Shown one piece after another: positions 53,404 through 64,000 of a DNA stretch of 64,000 nt. The notes under the pieces were generated by a model, which saw nothing but the letters and a program-made list of their open reading frames with translations, did not search any database and was not told where the DNA came from. The stretch lies in contig OY829538.1 of NCBI GenBank assembly GCA_963691705.1, positions 49,317,151 through 49,381,150 of the forward strand, given 5' to 3'. A program made the translations under genes and the position numbers. Source of the DNA: Viola odorata. Lineage: Eukaryota > Streptophyta > Magnoliopsida > Malpighiales > Violaceae. Each line of letters starts with the position of its first letter. Position 1 is the stretch's first letter.

Positions 53404-55009
53404 TGATAGTGTGTCTTAATTGTAGGTTTTCCCCTTAGTCTTGGCCTTTTCGGCAGCATGATACTTCTGATTTGCCCATTTTCCCACTGTTTTGGCAGAT
53501 CGGCACTTTAAGGGAGAAAAGAGTGAAAACAAGCAATTTTGAAGAATTTCTGGAGTCTTAAAGCTTCACGGCCTAGAAGAGCAGAATGTCATCGCGCCCT
53601 CGACGCTAGTCAGACCGCTAAGCAGTCTTGTGCCCTTGATGCTTGCATGGGATCAAAGATCAGAAGCCAAAGGAAAACATCTTCGAAGATCCGCACGGAT
53701 CCCATACATTTCCAAGAGTTGTCCGACATTCCAGAAGATTCTAGAATATTCCCTACAGAGGAGGTTCCTTTCTATGTGTTGTCACCTCCTAATGCGCTGG
53801 CACCCTCTCTCCTTGAGCTGTATTTTGTCCCTTAGCTAGTTTTTAGGCTATTTAAGATTATCTTTAGGGTTTTTGAAAGGACGACTGTCCTAGGTCTTAC
53901 ATTTAATTTTCATCTTTCACCCTAATTTCAGAGGGATCTTCTTGGTATTTGGAGCAACCACTGTTTTGTAAAAAGGAGCAAGCTTTCTCCTTGATTATTA
54001 ATTAATCCTTCGGTTTCTTCTATTCCCTTTCCTTTTATTTCCCTTTGTTGCATGATTACTATTAACTACTGTTCATATTATAGTATGAGTAGCTAAATAC
54101 CATCCTCTTAGTAAAGGGTGTTCCAAGGGTTGTAAGGTTCGATTAAGAGGCCTAATGCATGCTTAATACCTTCTCTTGTTGCATATGATTGTTTATCGTT
54201 TTAATCCCATGCTCATCTAGAGATGTCAAGGGCCTGATCAACTGTTAGCATTTCTGCATGAGTAACGTCATTCTCTTGGTTGTAACTGACGCGAAGCCTT
54301 GAGATATTAGTAGACACCTAGTGGAGGCAGCGCGTGAGGCCTCTGTCTAGGGGTAAATGGTCATTTAGGGTATGTGATGCGAGCCTGACAAACTGAGTTG
54401 TCACGCCCTAGATCTATCTTACCTCCTCTTCATGGGCGTTCTGAGTATTGCCTCCCCGCATTCGTGCCTGGAAGGATGGCGGAACGTCAGGGCCACCTCA
54501 TATGTGGAAACGGGGGGTGGCTTTTATCTAAGAAGGTAAGTAGGGGATGCGGTATGGAAACGCCGTCCCTATAGCAGGTCTATACATGAGTTTAGACTAT
54601 CTTTGTGCCAATGATTAACTGATCCGAAATGCAGCCCAAGAACACCTTTTGCTAAGATCTCTCCCTATCTGATTATTATTTCTGCTTTTACTTTTCCTGC
54701 CCTAGAATTGATTTTGGATATCTTGCCCTGGATTGTGTTTTACTTTCATACCCTGGATAACTATTTTATTTACTTATCTTGTTAGCTCTTGTTAAGCTCC
54801 CAATTCTGAGTCGATTAATTCGTTAATCGACATAACTCCCACCCCCTCAGTGCTACTTACTTGAGATATGTTGATTTTGTCCCTGTCATACATCTTTACT
54901 AGCAAATTATTCCTTCGATCTTTGTGGTTCGACCCTATCTTGCCCTTTACACATTTATTTGTGCATTTAGGCATCAGGATAAATATTAAGTACATTTGAC
55001 TGATGATCA
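53404..55009 (+). repeat. Element A 3' LTR
   Basis: 1606 bp, TGATAG to GATCA, pair of 7577-9148. TATTTAAG at 53849-53856. D's ORF resumes on the minus strand right after the TSD. Confidence 0.9.
53729..53751 (+). promoter_or_regulatory. Perfect five-box heat-shock element in A 3' LTR
   Basis: TTC 53729, GAA 53734, TTC 53739, GAA 53744, TTC 53749, each separated by two bases: a perfect array for heat-shock factor trimers. It lies about 100 bp upstream of the LTR TATA-like box. Confidence 0.75.
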
Positions 55010-55432
55010 ACCCATCTTGGCCAAAAAGTCCATATCGAGGCGCGCACAAGAGCCAACGCCTTTGGAGTTCAATTGGTGCAGTTTATCGAGAGAAGGTTTA
55101 TCATTAAATACTAGCCAATCATGCATAACAGAGAGGTCAGAAGTCACCTGAGTGGAGCTTATACGAGGGGCAGAAGAAGGGGCTGGGGTCTTGCCCTCGA
55201 TAACTTGGGCATCATCGACACCTCGAGGCTTTGCCTTTACTAGAGGTGGGCAGTTATCTCTTCTTATCCACCGACGTTTGCTCAGCCGGTGGCTCCGCTC
55301 TGGCCGGAGCGCTCGATTTTCCCATCCTCGTCGCCGATCTAACTGCGGCTACCTTTTCTCTCCTCTCTTTCTCAGCTGTAGCCTTGGCCTGGAGATCCTC
55401 AGCACCTTCCTCCTCTTCTTCTCTCCTCTTCT
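55010..55432 (-). pseudogene. Element D ATHILA-type ORF, upstream fragment
   Basis: Reading leftward on the minus strand it matches A 19200-19650: an acidic/lysine-rich coiled segment, then the start of the conserved domain, joining at 55010 with the part at 7576. It ends at about 55432, where a plus-strand LTR (E) begins without its own first bases. D's gag and pol are absent. Confidence 0.72.
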
Positions 55433-56889
55433 GGAAAGAAGCATTTTTGGAGAATTTCTTGGGATTTCTAGCATCAAGGCCTAGAGGATCAAAGTGTCAT
55501 CGAGCCCTCGACTCTAACCAGACCAGTGAGCAGTCTCCCGGCCGCCATACCTATGCATCAATTCTCAATCGAAAGCCAAAGAGAAGAATCTTTGAAGATC
55601 CGCATGGGATTCCATGCGTTTTCAGAAGATGTCAGGCATGCCAGAGTCCCCAAAATATTCTCCTGAAGGGCGTGCATTGTCACGCTCCCATTGGCTCTCT
55701 CTTTCCCCTGAGCTATTTTATCTCCTAGCTAGTTTTAGGCTATATAAGCTAAGCCTTAGGGTTTTTGTAAGGACGGCTGGTCCGAGGATATTATTACATC
55801 ATTTCATCTTTTACCCTAGTTTTTAGGGATTTGTTCTCTTAGTTTTTGGAGCAGCCACCGGTTTGTAAAGGAGCAAGCTTTTCTCCCTTGCATTATTAAT
55901 TCATCCTTCGGTTTCTTCTAAAACTCTTTCCTTTTATTTTCCCTTGTTGCATGTTACTTGTTATCTACTGTTTATATTTTATTATGAGTAGCTATGTTCC
56001 ATCTTCTTGGTAAAGGCTGTTTCAAGGGTTGTAAGGTTCAGTTAAGAGGCCTAATGCATGCTTAATATAATCTCTTGACATATTCGGTTGTTTATCATTT
56101 TAATTCCATGCTCATTTAGAAATATTGAGGGTTTGATCAACTATTAATATTTTTGTGTGAGTACTGTCATTCTCTTGGTTATAACTGACATGAATCCTTG
56201 GGTTAAAGTAGACACATAGTGGGGACATCTTGAGAGGTCTTTCGTCTAGGGGTAAACATTCATTTAGGGTATGTGATGTGAGCTTGACACACTGAGATGT
56301 CACGCCGTAGATCTGTCTTACCTCCACTTCATGGGTGTTTTGAGTAGTGCCTCCCCGCATTCGTGCCTAGGAGGACGGCAAAACATTAAGGCTACCTCAT
56401 ATATGGAAACGGGGGGTAGCTTCTACCTACGAAGGTAAGTAGGGGGTGTTGAGTGGAAACTAGGCCCCTATAGCAGGTTTGTCCATGAGTTTGGATTATT
56501 TTTGTGCCGATGATTAACTGACCTGAAATGCAACCTGCAAACACCTTAAGCTAAGATCTCTTCCCATCAGATTAATATCTCTTTTATTGCTTTTCGTACC
56601 CTCAAACTGCTTTTCATTATCTTGCTCTCGATTGCATTTTACTTTCATGCCCTAGATAACTGCTTTAATTATTTGTCTTGTTAGCTCCCAGATCTGCGTT
56701 GATTAATTCATTAATCAACATAAACCCTCCTAGTGTTGTTTGTACTTTGTTGCATTTTGTTCCCTGTCATACATCTAAACTGATTTATTAGTCCTTCAAT
56801 CTCTGTGGTTCGACCCTGTCTTGCCCTTTACACATTTATCTATGCATTTAGGCATCAGGAAAATATTAAGTATATTTGAGTAACGATCA
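55433..56889 (+). repeat. Element E 5' LTR (5' truncated)
   Basis: Homology to D's LTR starts abruptly at GGAAAGAAGC near 55433. Ends AACGATCA at 56889. TATATAAG at 55741-55748. Confidence 0.85.
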
Positions 56890-56894
56890 AATTT

Positions 56895-56914
56895 TGGCAC
56901 CGTGGTCGGGGATT
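56895..56914 (+). other. Element E primer binding site (tRNA-Asp type)
   Basis: TGGCACCGTGGTCGGGGATT differs at a few positions from the plant tRNA-Asp 3'-end complement TGGCGCCGTTGCCGGGGATC; F has the perfect form. Confidence 0.75.
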
Positions 56915-56942
56915 GAACGGTACTAATTTTCTTTTTACTTGT

Positions 56943-57987
56943 ATGACCAGGAGATCTGCACCAAATCTACTCCCTCTTGATCTTGAATTGACCAGAACAG
57001 AAAGAGGACTTCGTAGGCAAGCCAGAGGATCTTCTACCCAACGTAGAGGAATCCCTCATCCTACCCTCGACAGACAACCTTTCAATCTGGACGACCAATC
57101 CAGTCAATTTTTCCATGATTTAACCTACCTCTATCGAGGTCTCGAAAACCCGATAGCCGCTGATTTTGATTTCCCAGCTATGGAAGACCATCACGACCAT
57201 GTGCGTCATGAAGACCCACCACCGCCTCCTCCAAAGCAGTAGTCCATTGACCACCTCAATGCAGCCCCCGACATGTCGAACAGTTGTATTGTCTAGCCTG
57301 CTCTCCCTCATGATTAGACCCTCAAATCTGCCATTATGCACCATCTACCTACCTTTCGAGGTGTTCCCAAAGAAAGTGCCCTTCGTCACCTTCAACAGCT
57401 CCACTCGATTTGCGAGGCCATGAAACCTCCCAATGTCAGCATCGAGCAAGTGAAGCTATGCGCTTTTATGTGTTCTCTCAAAGATGATGCCCTCGATTGG
57501 TATTATGACCTCCCGCCAAGATCTATTCACTCTTGGGCGGAAATGTCCAAGATTTTCACCGAGAAGTATTATCCCGCCTCTATAGCCAACACCACGCGTA
57601 AGCAGCTTGTATCCATTGTCTAGAGGAAAGAAGAAGATCTAGCCTAGTATTATGAAAGATATCTGAAGATGCAGTCCATGTGCCCCTCGCACAACCTTAG
57701 TGAGCATGCCTTTATTCAATATTTCTGTGAAGGCCTCAAGGCTCATGACAGGGCCCTTCTCAACGCTGTCGCAAATGGTTCTCTCACTACTCTCACACCA
57801 GTCGTTGCTAAGGCCACCATTAAACTCATGGCCAAGAATGCTACGTCTAAAGTTTGTAACAGTAGTGGCCAAGATGATTAAGTTGCTGCACTCCAGAATC
57901 AGCTCACTGCCCTTACAGCGCTATTTCAGAATTTCATGGCAGGACAGTCCACACCGGTCAAGGCCTGTCAAATCTGTAATTTTGTAG
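56943..57987 (+). pseudogene. Element E gag, part before F
   Basis: MTRRSAPNLLPL at 56943, then the core with HHLPTFRGVPKE and WYYDLPPRSIHSWAEMSKIF. In-frame stops: TAG 57241, TAG 57294, TAG 57315, TAG 57621, TAG 57645 (also TAG in A at 9891) and TAA near 57880. The zinc-knuckle start CQIC (about 57965) is cut by F at 57993 and the remaining residues resume at 61373. Confidence 0.8.
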
Positions 57988-57992
57988 ACCAC

Positions 57993-58612
57993 TGATCACG
58001 TGCTTGTCAAGGGCACAATCAAATAATTACAACTTATCTCATGCAACAAAAAAGATTGAAGATAGTGGCAAGAGGTTCGATCCACAGAGAATGGTGAAGA
58101 CATACACTAGACAAGACCAGATATAAAATGAAACAATAAAAGAAAGAATGGGGGGGGGGGGTTGGTTGGTTAATCTAGTTAACCAAGATAGAGATGGTTG
58201 ATAACAAGACAATTAATAAAATAGAAATCAAGGGCACGACATGCAAACAGAAATCAAGGGCAAGACATGCAAACAGAAATCAAGGGCAAGACATGCAAAC
58301 AGAAATCAAATAAAGAAATAAAGTCAAAGGAGAAGAGATTAAAGAAATAAAATTATAAGAGAAGAGATCGTAGCAAAGGACATTCTCGGGTTACGTCGAG
58401 GGCATGATAATCATCAGCGTAAAGATATTCTATTCTCATGCCATAGACATGCTATAGGGGCCATGTTTCCACGTAGGCCCCCTACTTACCTTCTTAGATA
58501 AAAGCTACCCCCCGTTTCCACATATGAGGTGGCCTTGACGTTTGGCCGCCCCCCCAGGCACGAATGCGGGGAGGAAATACTCAAAACGCCCATGAAGTGG
58601 AGGCAAGACATA
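57993..58612 (-). repeat. F 3' LTR (truncated)
   Basis: Matches 59641 onward up to AAGACATA, then diverges. It has three 26-bp units (GAAATCAAGGGCAAGACATG core) near 58224-58310 versus about two in the other LTR, and G12 at 58150-58161. The U3 half and polypurine tract are deleted. Confidence 0.82.
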
Positions 58613-59618
58613 AAAAGAGGAAGGAACGTTGGTTGTTCGAACTTCAACCAATCTTACTATATGCTTTCCATCCTCTTAGTTTGATGTGAATTATCGTATG
58701 AAGTGGATGCTCCAGTAGCAAAGCATCCTGCAGGAAACCATAATATGATTCAAATGTTAATTCGGGTTCCCGCAAAATAAAGAGGAAAAAATTGTTATGA
58801 GTGAAAGGTGATTCAAGAAAAGGATCAATATAATTAGAAAGTTTAGAAATCTCCTTGTCACACATAACGACTTTAGAGCTCAAGTCCTCGATTATCTCCT
58901 CCTCAATCACTCATAAATCCTCCTTCTCAATCTCCCCCGGTTTGAATGCTGCGTCGAGGGTATGACGCTCCTCACAAGATTTGATGTGGTGAAAAACCTT
59001 AAAAACCTCAATCCCTTGGCCCACCAAAGTTTCAGAACAGTTTTGGAGTTGACTTGGCAAATTTGGTTGAACAACAATTTCTGCCTCTAATTATGTGTCT
59101 AGGGCAAGACGCTCGTCGTAAAAATCTGGCAGATTTGCGTCGCTTAATATTGTGTCTGTACTGGATATGAAATCCACATTGGCTCCTGGCTCTAGAGGAA
59201 GACATCTTGGGCCGTCCAATTTTAGCCTCTTGGCATCTCTACTCCTTAATCTCCTCCCAAGTCTCTTTAGCTTGATTCACCAAATCAGCCAATTCATCTA
59301 TTTATCTCTGCATCTTAAGCTCCTGCAAGTCTAATTGCATCTCCTCAAGTTGGCTCTTCATGATAGCTATTGCATCCTGATTTTCTTGAAACAGCCCTTG
59401 GTCTTGTGGAGGTTGTGGAGGCAGATAATATTGATAGCTAGGTTCTGCTTGCACTCCATAGTTAAAATTTTCTTGATTCCACCACGGGGGGTTAGGAGTA
59501 AAATACTGAGGAAAAGAGGGTGAGTGAGAATAAGAATTAAAATAAGACATTGAAGAAAGAAATAAATAAAAAAATTAAAAAAATTATCTAGAACTGTCTA
59601 GGGCACAACTTAACACTA
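58613..59618 (-). pseudogene. F interior with small ORF remnants
   Basis: Two minus-strand frames: 59302-59550 (82 codons, starts MSYFNSYSHSP, Pro/Gln/Tyr-rich then coiled-coil-like) and 58644-58910 (88 codons). The first begins about 70 bp after the primer site, where gag would start. After its stop the same frame continues readable (ELADLVNQAKETWEEI), so it is a broken longer protein. No known domain. Confidence 0.5.
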
Positions 59619-59619
59619 T

Positions 59620-59637
59620 TCCCCGGCAACGGCGCCA
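59620..59637 (-). other. F primer binding site, perfect tRNA-Asp match
   Basis: The minus strand reads TGGCGCCGTTGCCGGGGA, an exact 18-nt complement of the plant tRNA-Asp 3' end (from knowledge of that tRNA). Confidence 0.9.
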
Positions 59638-59640
59638 ATT

Positions 59641-61367
59641 TGATCACGTGCTTGTCAAGGGCACGATCGAATAATTACAACTTATCACATGCAACAAAAA
59701 AGATTGAAGATAGTGGCAAGAGGTTCGATTCACAGAGAATGGTGAAGACATACACTAGACAAGACCAGATATAAAATGAAATAATAAAAGAAACAATGGG
59801 GGGGTTTGGTTGGTTAATCTAGTTAACCAAGATAGAGATGGTTGCTAACAAGACAAGTAATAAAAATAGAAATTAAGGGCATGGCATGCAAACAAAAATC
59901 AAGGGCAAAACATGCAAACAGAAATCAAATAAAGAAATAAAGTCAAAAGAGAAGAGATTATAGAAATAAAATCAGAAGAGAAAAGATCTTAGCAAAGGAC
60001 ATTCTCGGGTTGCATCGAGGGCATGATAATCATCGATGCAAAGATATTATATTCTCATGCCATAGACATGCTATAAAAGCTACCCCCCGTTTCCACATAT
60101 GAGGTGGCCTTGACGTTTCACCGTCCCCCCAGGCACGAATGCGAGGAGGCAATACTCAAAACGCCCATGAAGTGGAGGCAAGACATATATAGGGCGTGTC
60201 ATCTCAGTGTGTCAAGCTCGCATCACATACCCTAAATGGCCATTTACCCTAGACAAAAGACCTCTCGCGATGTCCCCACTAGGTGTCTACTCTCACTCAA
60301 GGATTCATGTCAGTTATAACTAAGAGAATGACAGTAATCATCTAGGATTAGTTACTAGTTGGCCTGACTACTAATCTTGCCCTTGACGAATTAACAAGAA
60401 ACCGATAAACAATCGAATACAACAATAAGAATATATTAAACACATTTAGGCCTCTTAACTACCCATGCAACCCTCAAAATACCTCTGCTAAGAAGGAGAA
60501 TCTAGCTACTAATGCCACAAAACAAATAAACAAAATAGAAAAAGATAGATTGCATAAAAGAAGAAGAACAAGAAGAATAAAACTATTAAAATGTTACCGG
60601 CCAGAGCAAAGCTCCGGTTAAATACAGTGGCTGCTGGATGAAGATGGCTCAGTCACTACCCAAAAGGGGGAGGAGAAAAAAAGAGGCGGCTGCCAAAAGA
60701 AGAAAGTGGGAAAATATTTACAAGATGTTTAAAACCCTAAAAACTAGAGGTTTATATAGTGTCCAGCCCATAAGAGGACAAATTCCAGCTAAGGGACTAC
60801 CAAAAAGACAAATTCTAGCTAAGGGGAGAGAATGACAGCACATGGAGCGTGCTGGAATATTTTGGAATCTTCTAGATGCACATGGAATCTTCTAGAAATG
60901 CAAGGAATCCCTTGCGAATCTTCGGAGATTTCTTTCTTTGGCCTTTGATTAAGAACTGATGCAGAAGCGTCATGGGCACAAGACTACTCACTGGTCTGGT
61001 TAGTGTCTAGGGCACGACGACTAAAGAGAATATTCTTGAGGATCTGCGCAGAACCTTCTGGAAGACATTAGAGGTGACACGTGGGAGTATGACAACGAGG
61101 ACACGTAGAAATAACTCTTTTGGTTTGTCCAGGGCTCGACGATGGAAACCACGGCAAGGCCTCAATGGCAAAGTTGGTGTCTTGACCTCGATGTCAGTCT
61201 TGAAACTTGAGAACTGCAAAAATCCTTCCAAAATTGCTCGCTTTCGCTCTTTTCTTCCTTTTGTCACTGATCTGCAAAAAGATGGGAAAATGGGGCAAAT
61301 TAGAAGTATCATGCCCTCGAAAAGGTCCAAATAAAGGGGAAAAACCTATCCTAAAAATATGCGATCA
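59641..61367 (-). repeat. F 5' LTR
   Basis: 1727 bp with TATA at 60752-60758 (minus strand CTATATAAA) and a heat-shock-element array at 60855-60897. It shares the GGAGG/CAAAACGCCCATGAAGTGG block with the other Athila LTRs. Confidence 0.88.
60855..60897 (-). promoter_or_regulatory. Heat-shock element array in F 5' LTR
   Basis: Nine positions at 5-bp steps, read on the plus strand: GAA 60855, TTT 60860, GAA 60865, TTC 60870, GAT 60875, ACA 60880, GAA 60885, TTC 60890, GAA 60895. Six of nine fit exactly; the last three are a perfect three-box element. About 100 bp upstream of TATA. Confidence 0.7.
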
Positions 61368-61372
61368 ACCAC

Positions 61373-62962
61373 CCCACAGATGCATGCCCCCATATTCCAG
61401 ATGAGATCCAAGTGAAAGCTGCTGGCCAATACAATCAAGCCCCTTATGGTCAAAACTACAACTAGGGCTAGAAACAGCCGAATCTAGGATGGGTTCCAAA
61501 CCCTCAACTGTCGGGCCCTAACCAACAACAGCATCCTTATGGGAATCACCCCCCTCTCAATATGCAGAACTTCAGACCCTAACCCATGTATACTCAGCAT
61601 CAACGCCAACCTCCCCAAGATCAGACTTTCGTCGTTCCCCCGAATACATAACTACCTCGGAACCCCAAACAGCAAAAGGAAATCGAGGATCTTAAGAAGC
61701 AAATGAGCACCAAGATGGCCGAGATGAAAGAGCTGAAAAACCAAGGAAGATTTCCACCTCAAACCGAAACAAATCCAAAGCACAATGTCTGTGCTGTGAC
61801 TCTACAAAGTGGCACGACCTTGACACCTCCTGCACATCCTGCCCCCGATATTGAAAACTCTCCAAAGTCTAAACTCAAGCCGAAACCCAGAGCAAAAAGC
61901 CTGAAAGTGCCCAGATTTATCGAGGTCATGGAGGACAGAATCCGCTCACCCAGAGGTTCACCGAGGAATGACCCCAATCCGCCCGAATTCACCCAGGAAT
62001 ATATTTACAAGATTCTCAAGCCCCCATTTCCCCAAAGATTGGTCAAATTCAAGAAAGACAAGGATGATCGTGAGATCTTCGACATGTTCAGCAAAGTAAT
62101 TGTAAACATCCCTCTTCTCCAAGCAGTAAAGAATGTGCCTCACTACGCCAAGTTCCTGAAACAGTTGTGCATGAATAAGTGTAAATTGGCTGAAGTTAAC
62201 AAGATCAGTGTAGGAGCTAACGCTTCTGCCCACATCCAGAGGAAGATCCCCCCGAAATACAAGGACCAAGGAATGTTCATCATCCCCTGCCGAATTGGTA
62301 CGGTCGACATCGGCAAGGCCATGTGCGATTTGGGGGTAGGCATTAATGTCATGCCTTTGATCATCTATAACAGTCTTGGCCTCGAGCCTCTCATACCTAC
62401 CAGCCTTGCAATTCAGCTTGTTGATTGTTCTATCATCTACCCCGAAGGAATCATCACAGATGCCTTAGTCCAAGTGGACGAATTCCTATTCCCAGCCGAC
62501 TTTTATGTCATCGCCATGGAGAATGAAGACTCCACCAAGTCTACTAATGTTCTTCTAGGGCAACCATTTCTAGCCACCGCCCGAGCAAAGATTGATGTTC
62601 ACGACGCAACAATCTCCCTCGAATTCGATGGGGAGATTATCAAGTTCAATATGCTAGAGGCCATGCGATACCCCTCTGAATTTTCTAGTGTTAATTATAT
62701 TGATGTGATTGATCCCTCTGTTGAGGAAATTGATGAACTTCATTCTATTGACCCTTTACAATTTGCCCTTGATAGGAGTCTGACGCCAACTCTTCTAGAT
62801 GTCGTGGCCTCGACACTTTCCACACCCCCTAAGCTGTATTCCGTCGTCGCTGCCCTAGAAAAGTGCATTATTCTCCCGTATGAGCCCCAGTGGTGTCTCC
62901 CAATTATCAAGACCATGTCAAGTTGTCTCCATCTATTGATCAAGCTCCAGCCCTCGAATTGA
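61373..62962 (+). pseudogene. Element E gag end, linker and protease
   Basis: Resumes inside the zinc knuckle, then a Pro/Gln-rich linker with stops (TAG in 'AAC TAG GGC TAG' near 61462, shared in part with A). From 61703 an open frame runs through FLKQLC, CDLGVGINVMP (protease active site near 62325) and LLGQPFLATARAKIDV to 62962, where a shift ends it. The homologous A frame is 10506-12032. Confidence 0.8.
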
Positions 62963-64000
62963 AACCATTGTCTTCCCATCTGAAATATGCTTATCTTGAC
63001 CCCAATGACTCTTTGCCCATCATCATCTCCAATAAACTCAATGCTTCTGAAGAGTCTGAGCTAATTTCCTTGTTGAAGGAATTTAGACAAGCCATAGGCT
63101 AGACCATCGCAGATATCAGGGGCTTGTCACCAGCGTTATGCACTCATCGCATTCACATGGAGGGCACCAGCAAGACCATATGCCAGCCTCAACGCAGGTT
63201 GAACCCGCCCATGATGGAAGTAGTGAGGAAGGAAGTTCTGAAGTTGCTAGATGTGGGTGTTATCTACCCCATCTCTGATAGTCCATGGGTCAGTCTGATA
63301 CAGGTCGTGCCCAAGAAAGCTGGTATCACCATTACCATCGAGCAGGATGGCGAATCCATCCCCACCAGAATCCAGAATGGGTGGCGTGTGTGCATTGACT
63401 ACCGTCGATTGAATGCCGCCACCAGGAAAGATCACTTCCCTCTCCCCTTCATTGACCAAATGTTGGAACATCTCGCGGGCAAGACCCACTATTGTTGTCT
63501 AGACGGTTACTCCAGATTCCATCAAATCCCAGTTGCCCCCGAAGACCAGGAGAAGACTACCTTCATGTGCCCATTCGACACCTTTGCTTATAGGCGTATG
63601 CTCTTCGGCTTGTGTAACGCCACCGCCACCTTTCAACGTTGTATGGTGAGCATTTTCTCTGAACTGGTTGAGGATGGTATCGAGGTTTTTATGGATGACT
63701 TCACTGTTTATGGAAACTCTTTTTTGGAATGCCTATCCAAACTGAAGAAGTGTTTAGAGCATTTTGTAGAACCAATCTTGTTCTGAATTACAAAAAATGT
63801 GACTTCATGGTGGATCGAGGCCTCGTTCTCGGTCATATCGTCTCGGCCAAGGGAATTGAAGTTGACAAGGCCAATATTGAAGTGATGTGCGATCCTTTCT
63901 AGGGCATGCCGACTTTTATAGATGGTTTATCAAGGATTTCTCTAAAATCGCTCAACCTATGTGCCGTCTGCTCCAGAAAGAAGTTACCTTTGATTTTGAT
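62963..64000 (+). pseudogene. Element E reverse transcriptase (partial)
   Basis: TAG 63100-63102 (TGG in A) precedes RT: LLDVGVIYPISDSPWVS, CIDYRRLNAATRKDHFPLPF, LDGYSRFHQIPV, LFGLCNATATFQ and FMDD at 63688-63699. A short deletion near 63770 shifts the frame. The RT thumb region runs off the window. Confidence 0.82.

Larger units (their letters stand above)
7577..55009 (+). mobile_element. Athila-like Ty3/gypsy element A (composite, hosts P, B and C)
   Basis: LTRs at 7577-9148 and 53404-55009 start TGA and end GATCA. The order is LTR, tRNA-Asp-type primer site, gag, protease, RT, RNase H, integrase, a long gap, ATHILA-type ORF, 3' UTR, LTR. Two insertions, P (14620-18005) and B (20605-51604, with C inside), account for about 34 kb of its 47 kb. 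All coding regions carry stops, so it is dead. The LTRs differ by roughly 5% by eye plus indels. Confidence 0.88.
57993..61367 (-). mobile_element. Non-autonomous Athila-type element F
   Basis: 3375 bp between perfect TSDs ACCAC (57988-57992, 61368-61372), ends TGATCA and CGATCA. Minus orientation: full 5' LTR at right, perfect tRNA-Asp primer site, about 1 kb interior, and a 3' LTR keeping only its last 620 bp. No gag or pol domain is present, so it must have moved with proteins from relatives. Confidence 0.85.
55433..64000 (+). mobile_element. Athila-like element E (5' part; runs off the window)
   Basis: 5' LTR missing about 145 bp of its start, tRNA-Asp-type primer site, gag (split by F), protease and RT. 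It is close to A in protein sequence but its LTR is of the D subfamily. Several amber codons make it inactive. Confidence 0.85.

Noticed and set aside
59619..59640. Apparent tRNA-Asp 3' end
   Set aside because: Only the last 18-20 bases match; it is the primer binding site of F, with no cloverleaf.

Overview
This window is plant nuclear DNA, almost certainly from a eudicot and from gene-poor heterochromatin. Nearly every base belongs to nested Ty3/gypsy LTR retrotransposons of two lineages: Athila-like (tRNA-Asp primer sites, FMDD reverse transcriptase, ATHILA-type ORF after pol) and Tat-like (fused gag-pol, YVDD reverse transcriptase, a second RNase H after the first, antisense ORFs before the 3' LTR). 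The only recognisable host gene is a small nuclear gene for mitochondrial cytochrome c oxidase subunit 5C. I cannot name the species. No rRNA, tRNA or CRISPR locus was seen.

Nesting was worked out from target-site duplications (TSDs) and from reading frames that resume on the far side of each insertion. Element D (minus strand, Athila-like) has its 3' LTR at 1-1375, a 3' UTR, and the ATHILA-type ORF at 6599-7576, continuing at 55010-55432. A TIR element, H (2121-5550, TSD TTA), sits in D's 3' UTR and carries the COX5C gene. Element A (plus strand, Athila-like, 7577-55009, TSD gccca/accca) interrupts D's ORF. Inside A lie P (14620-18005, TSD GATTC), a palindromic LTR-type insertion, and B (20605-51604, TSD TCAGG), a Tat-like element in A's ATHILA-type ORF. 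Element C (24008-39456, TSD GACGC), another Tat-like copy, sits in B's reverse transcriptase. To the right is Athila element E (plus strand, 55433 to beyond 64000). A minus-strand non-autonomous Athila-type element, F (57993-61367, TSD ACCAC), lies inside E's gag zinc-knuckle codons.

The Tat pair B and C is the most interesting part. Downstream of integrase, on the opposite strand, both carry the same four gene units, called here delta, gamma, beta and alpha in their own reading order. Each has its own TATA box. Alpha and beta have short phase-1 introns at conserved positions, a Transposase_28-like head and a coiled-coil tail. In C, beta is intact after splicing (727 codons), and gamma and delta are intact.

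The Athila LTRs carry heat-shock-element arrays about 100 bp upstream of their TATA boxes. The array in A's 3' LTR is a perfect five-box element, and F has a 9-position array. By-eye LTR divergences are about 5% (A), 6% (B) and 4% (C), compatible with C being youngest. Most premature stops are TAG at former CAG or CTGG sites, as expected from deamination of CHG-methylated cytosine.
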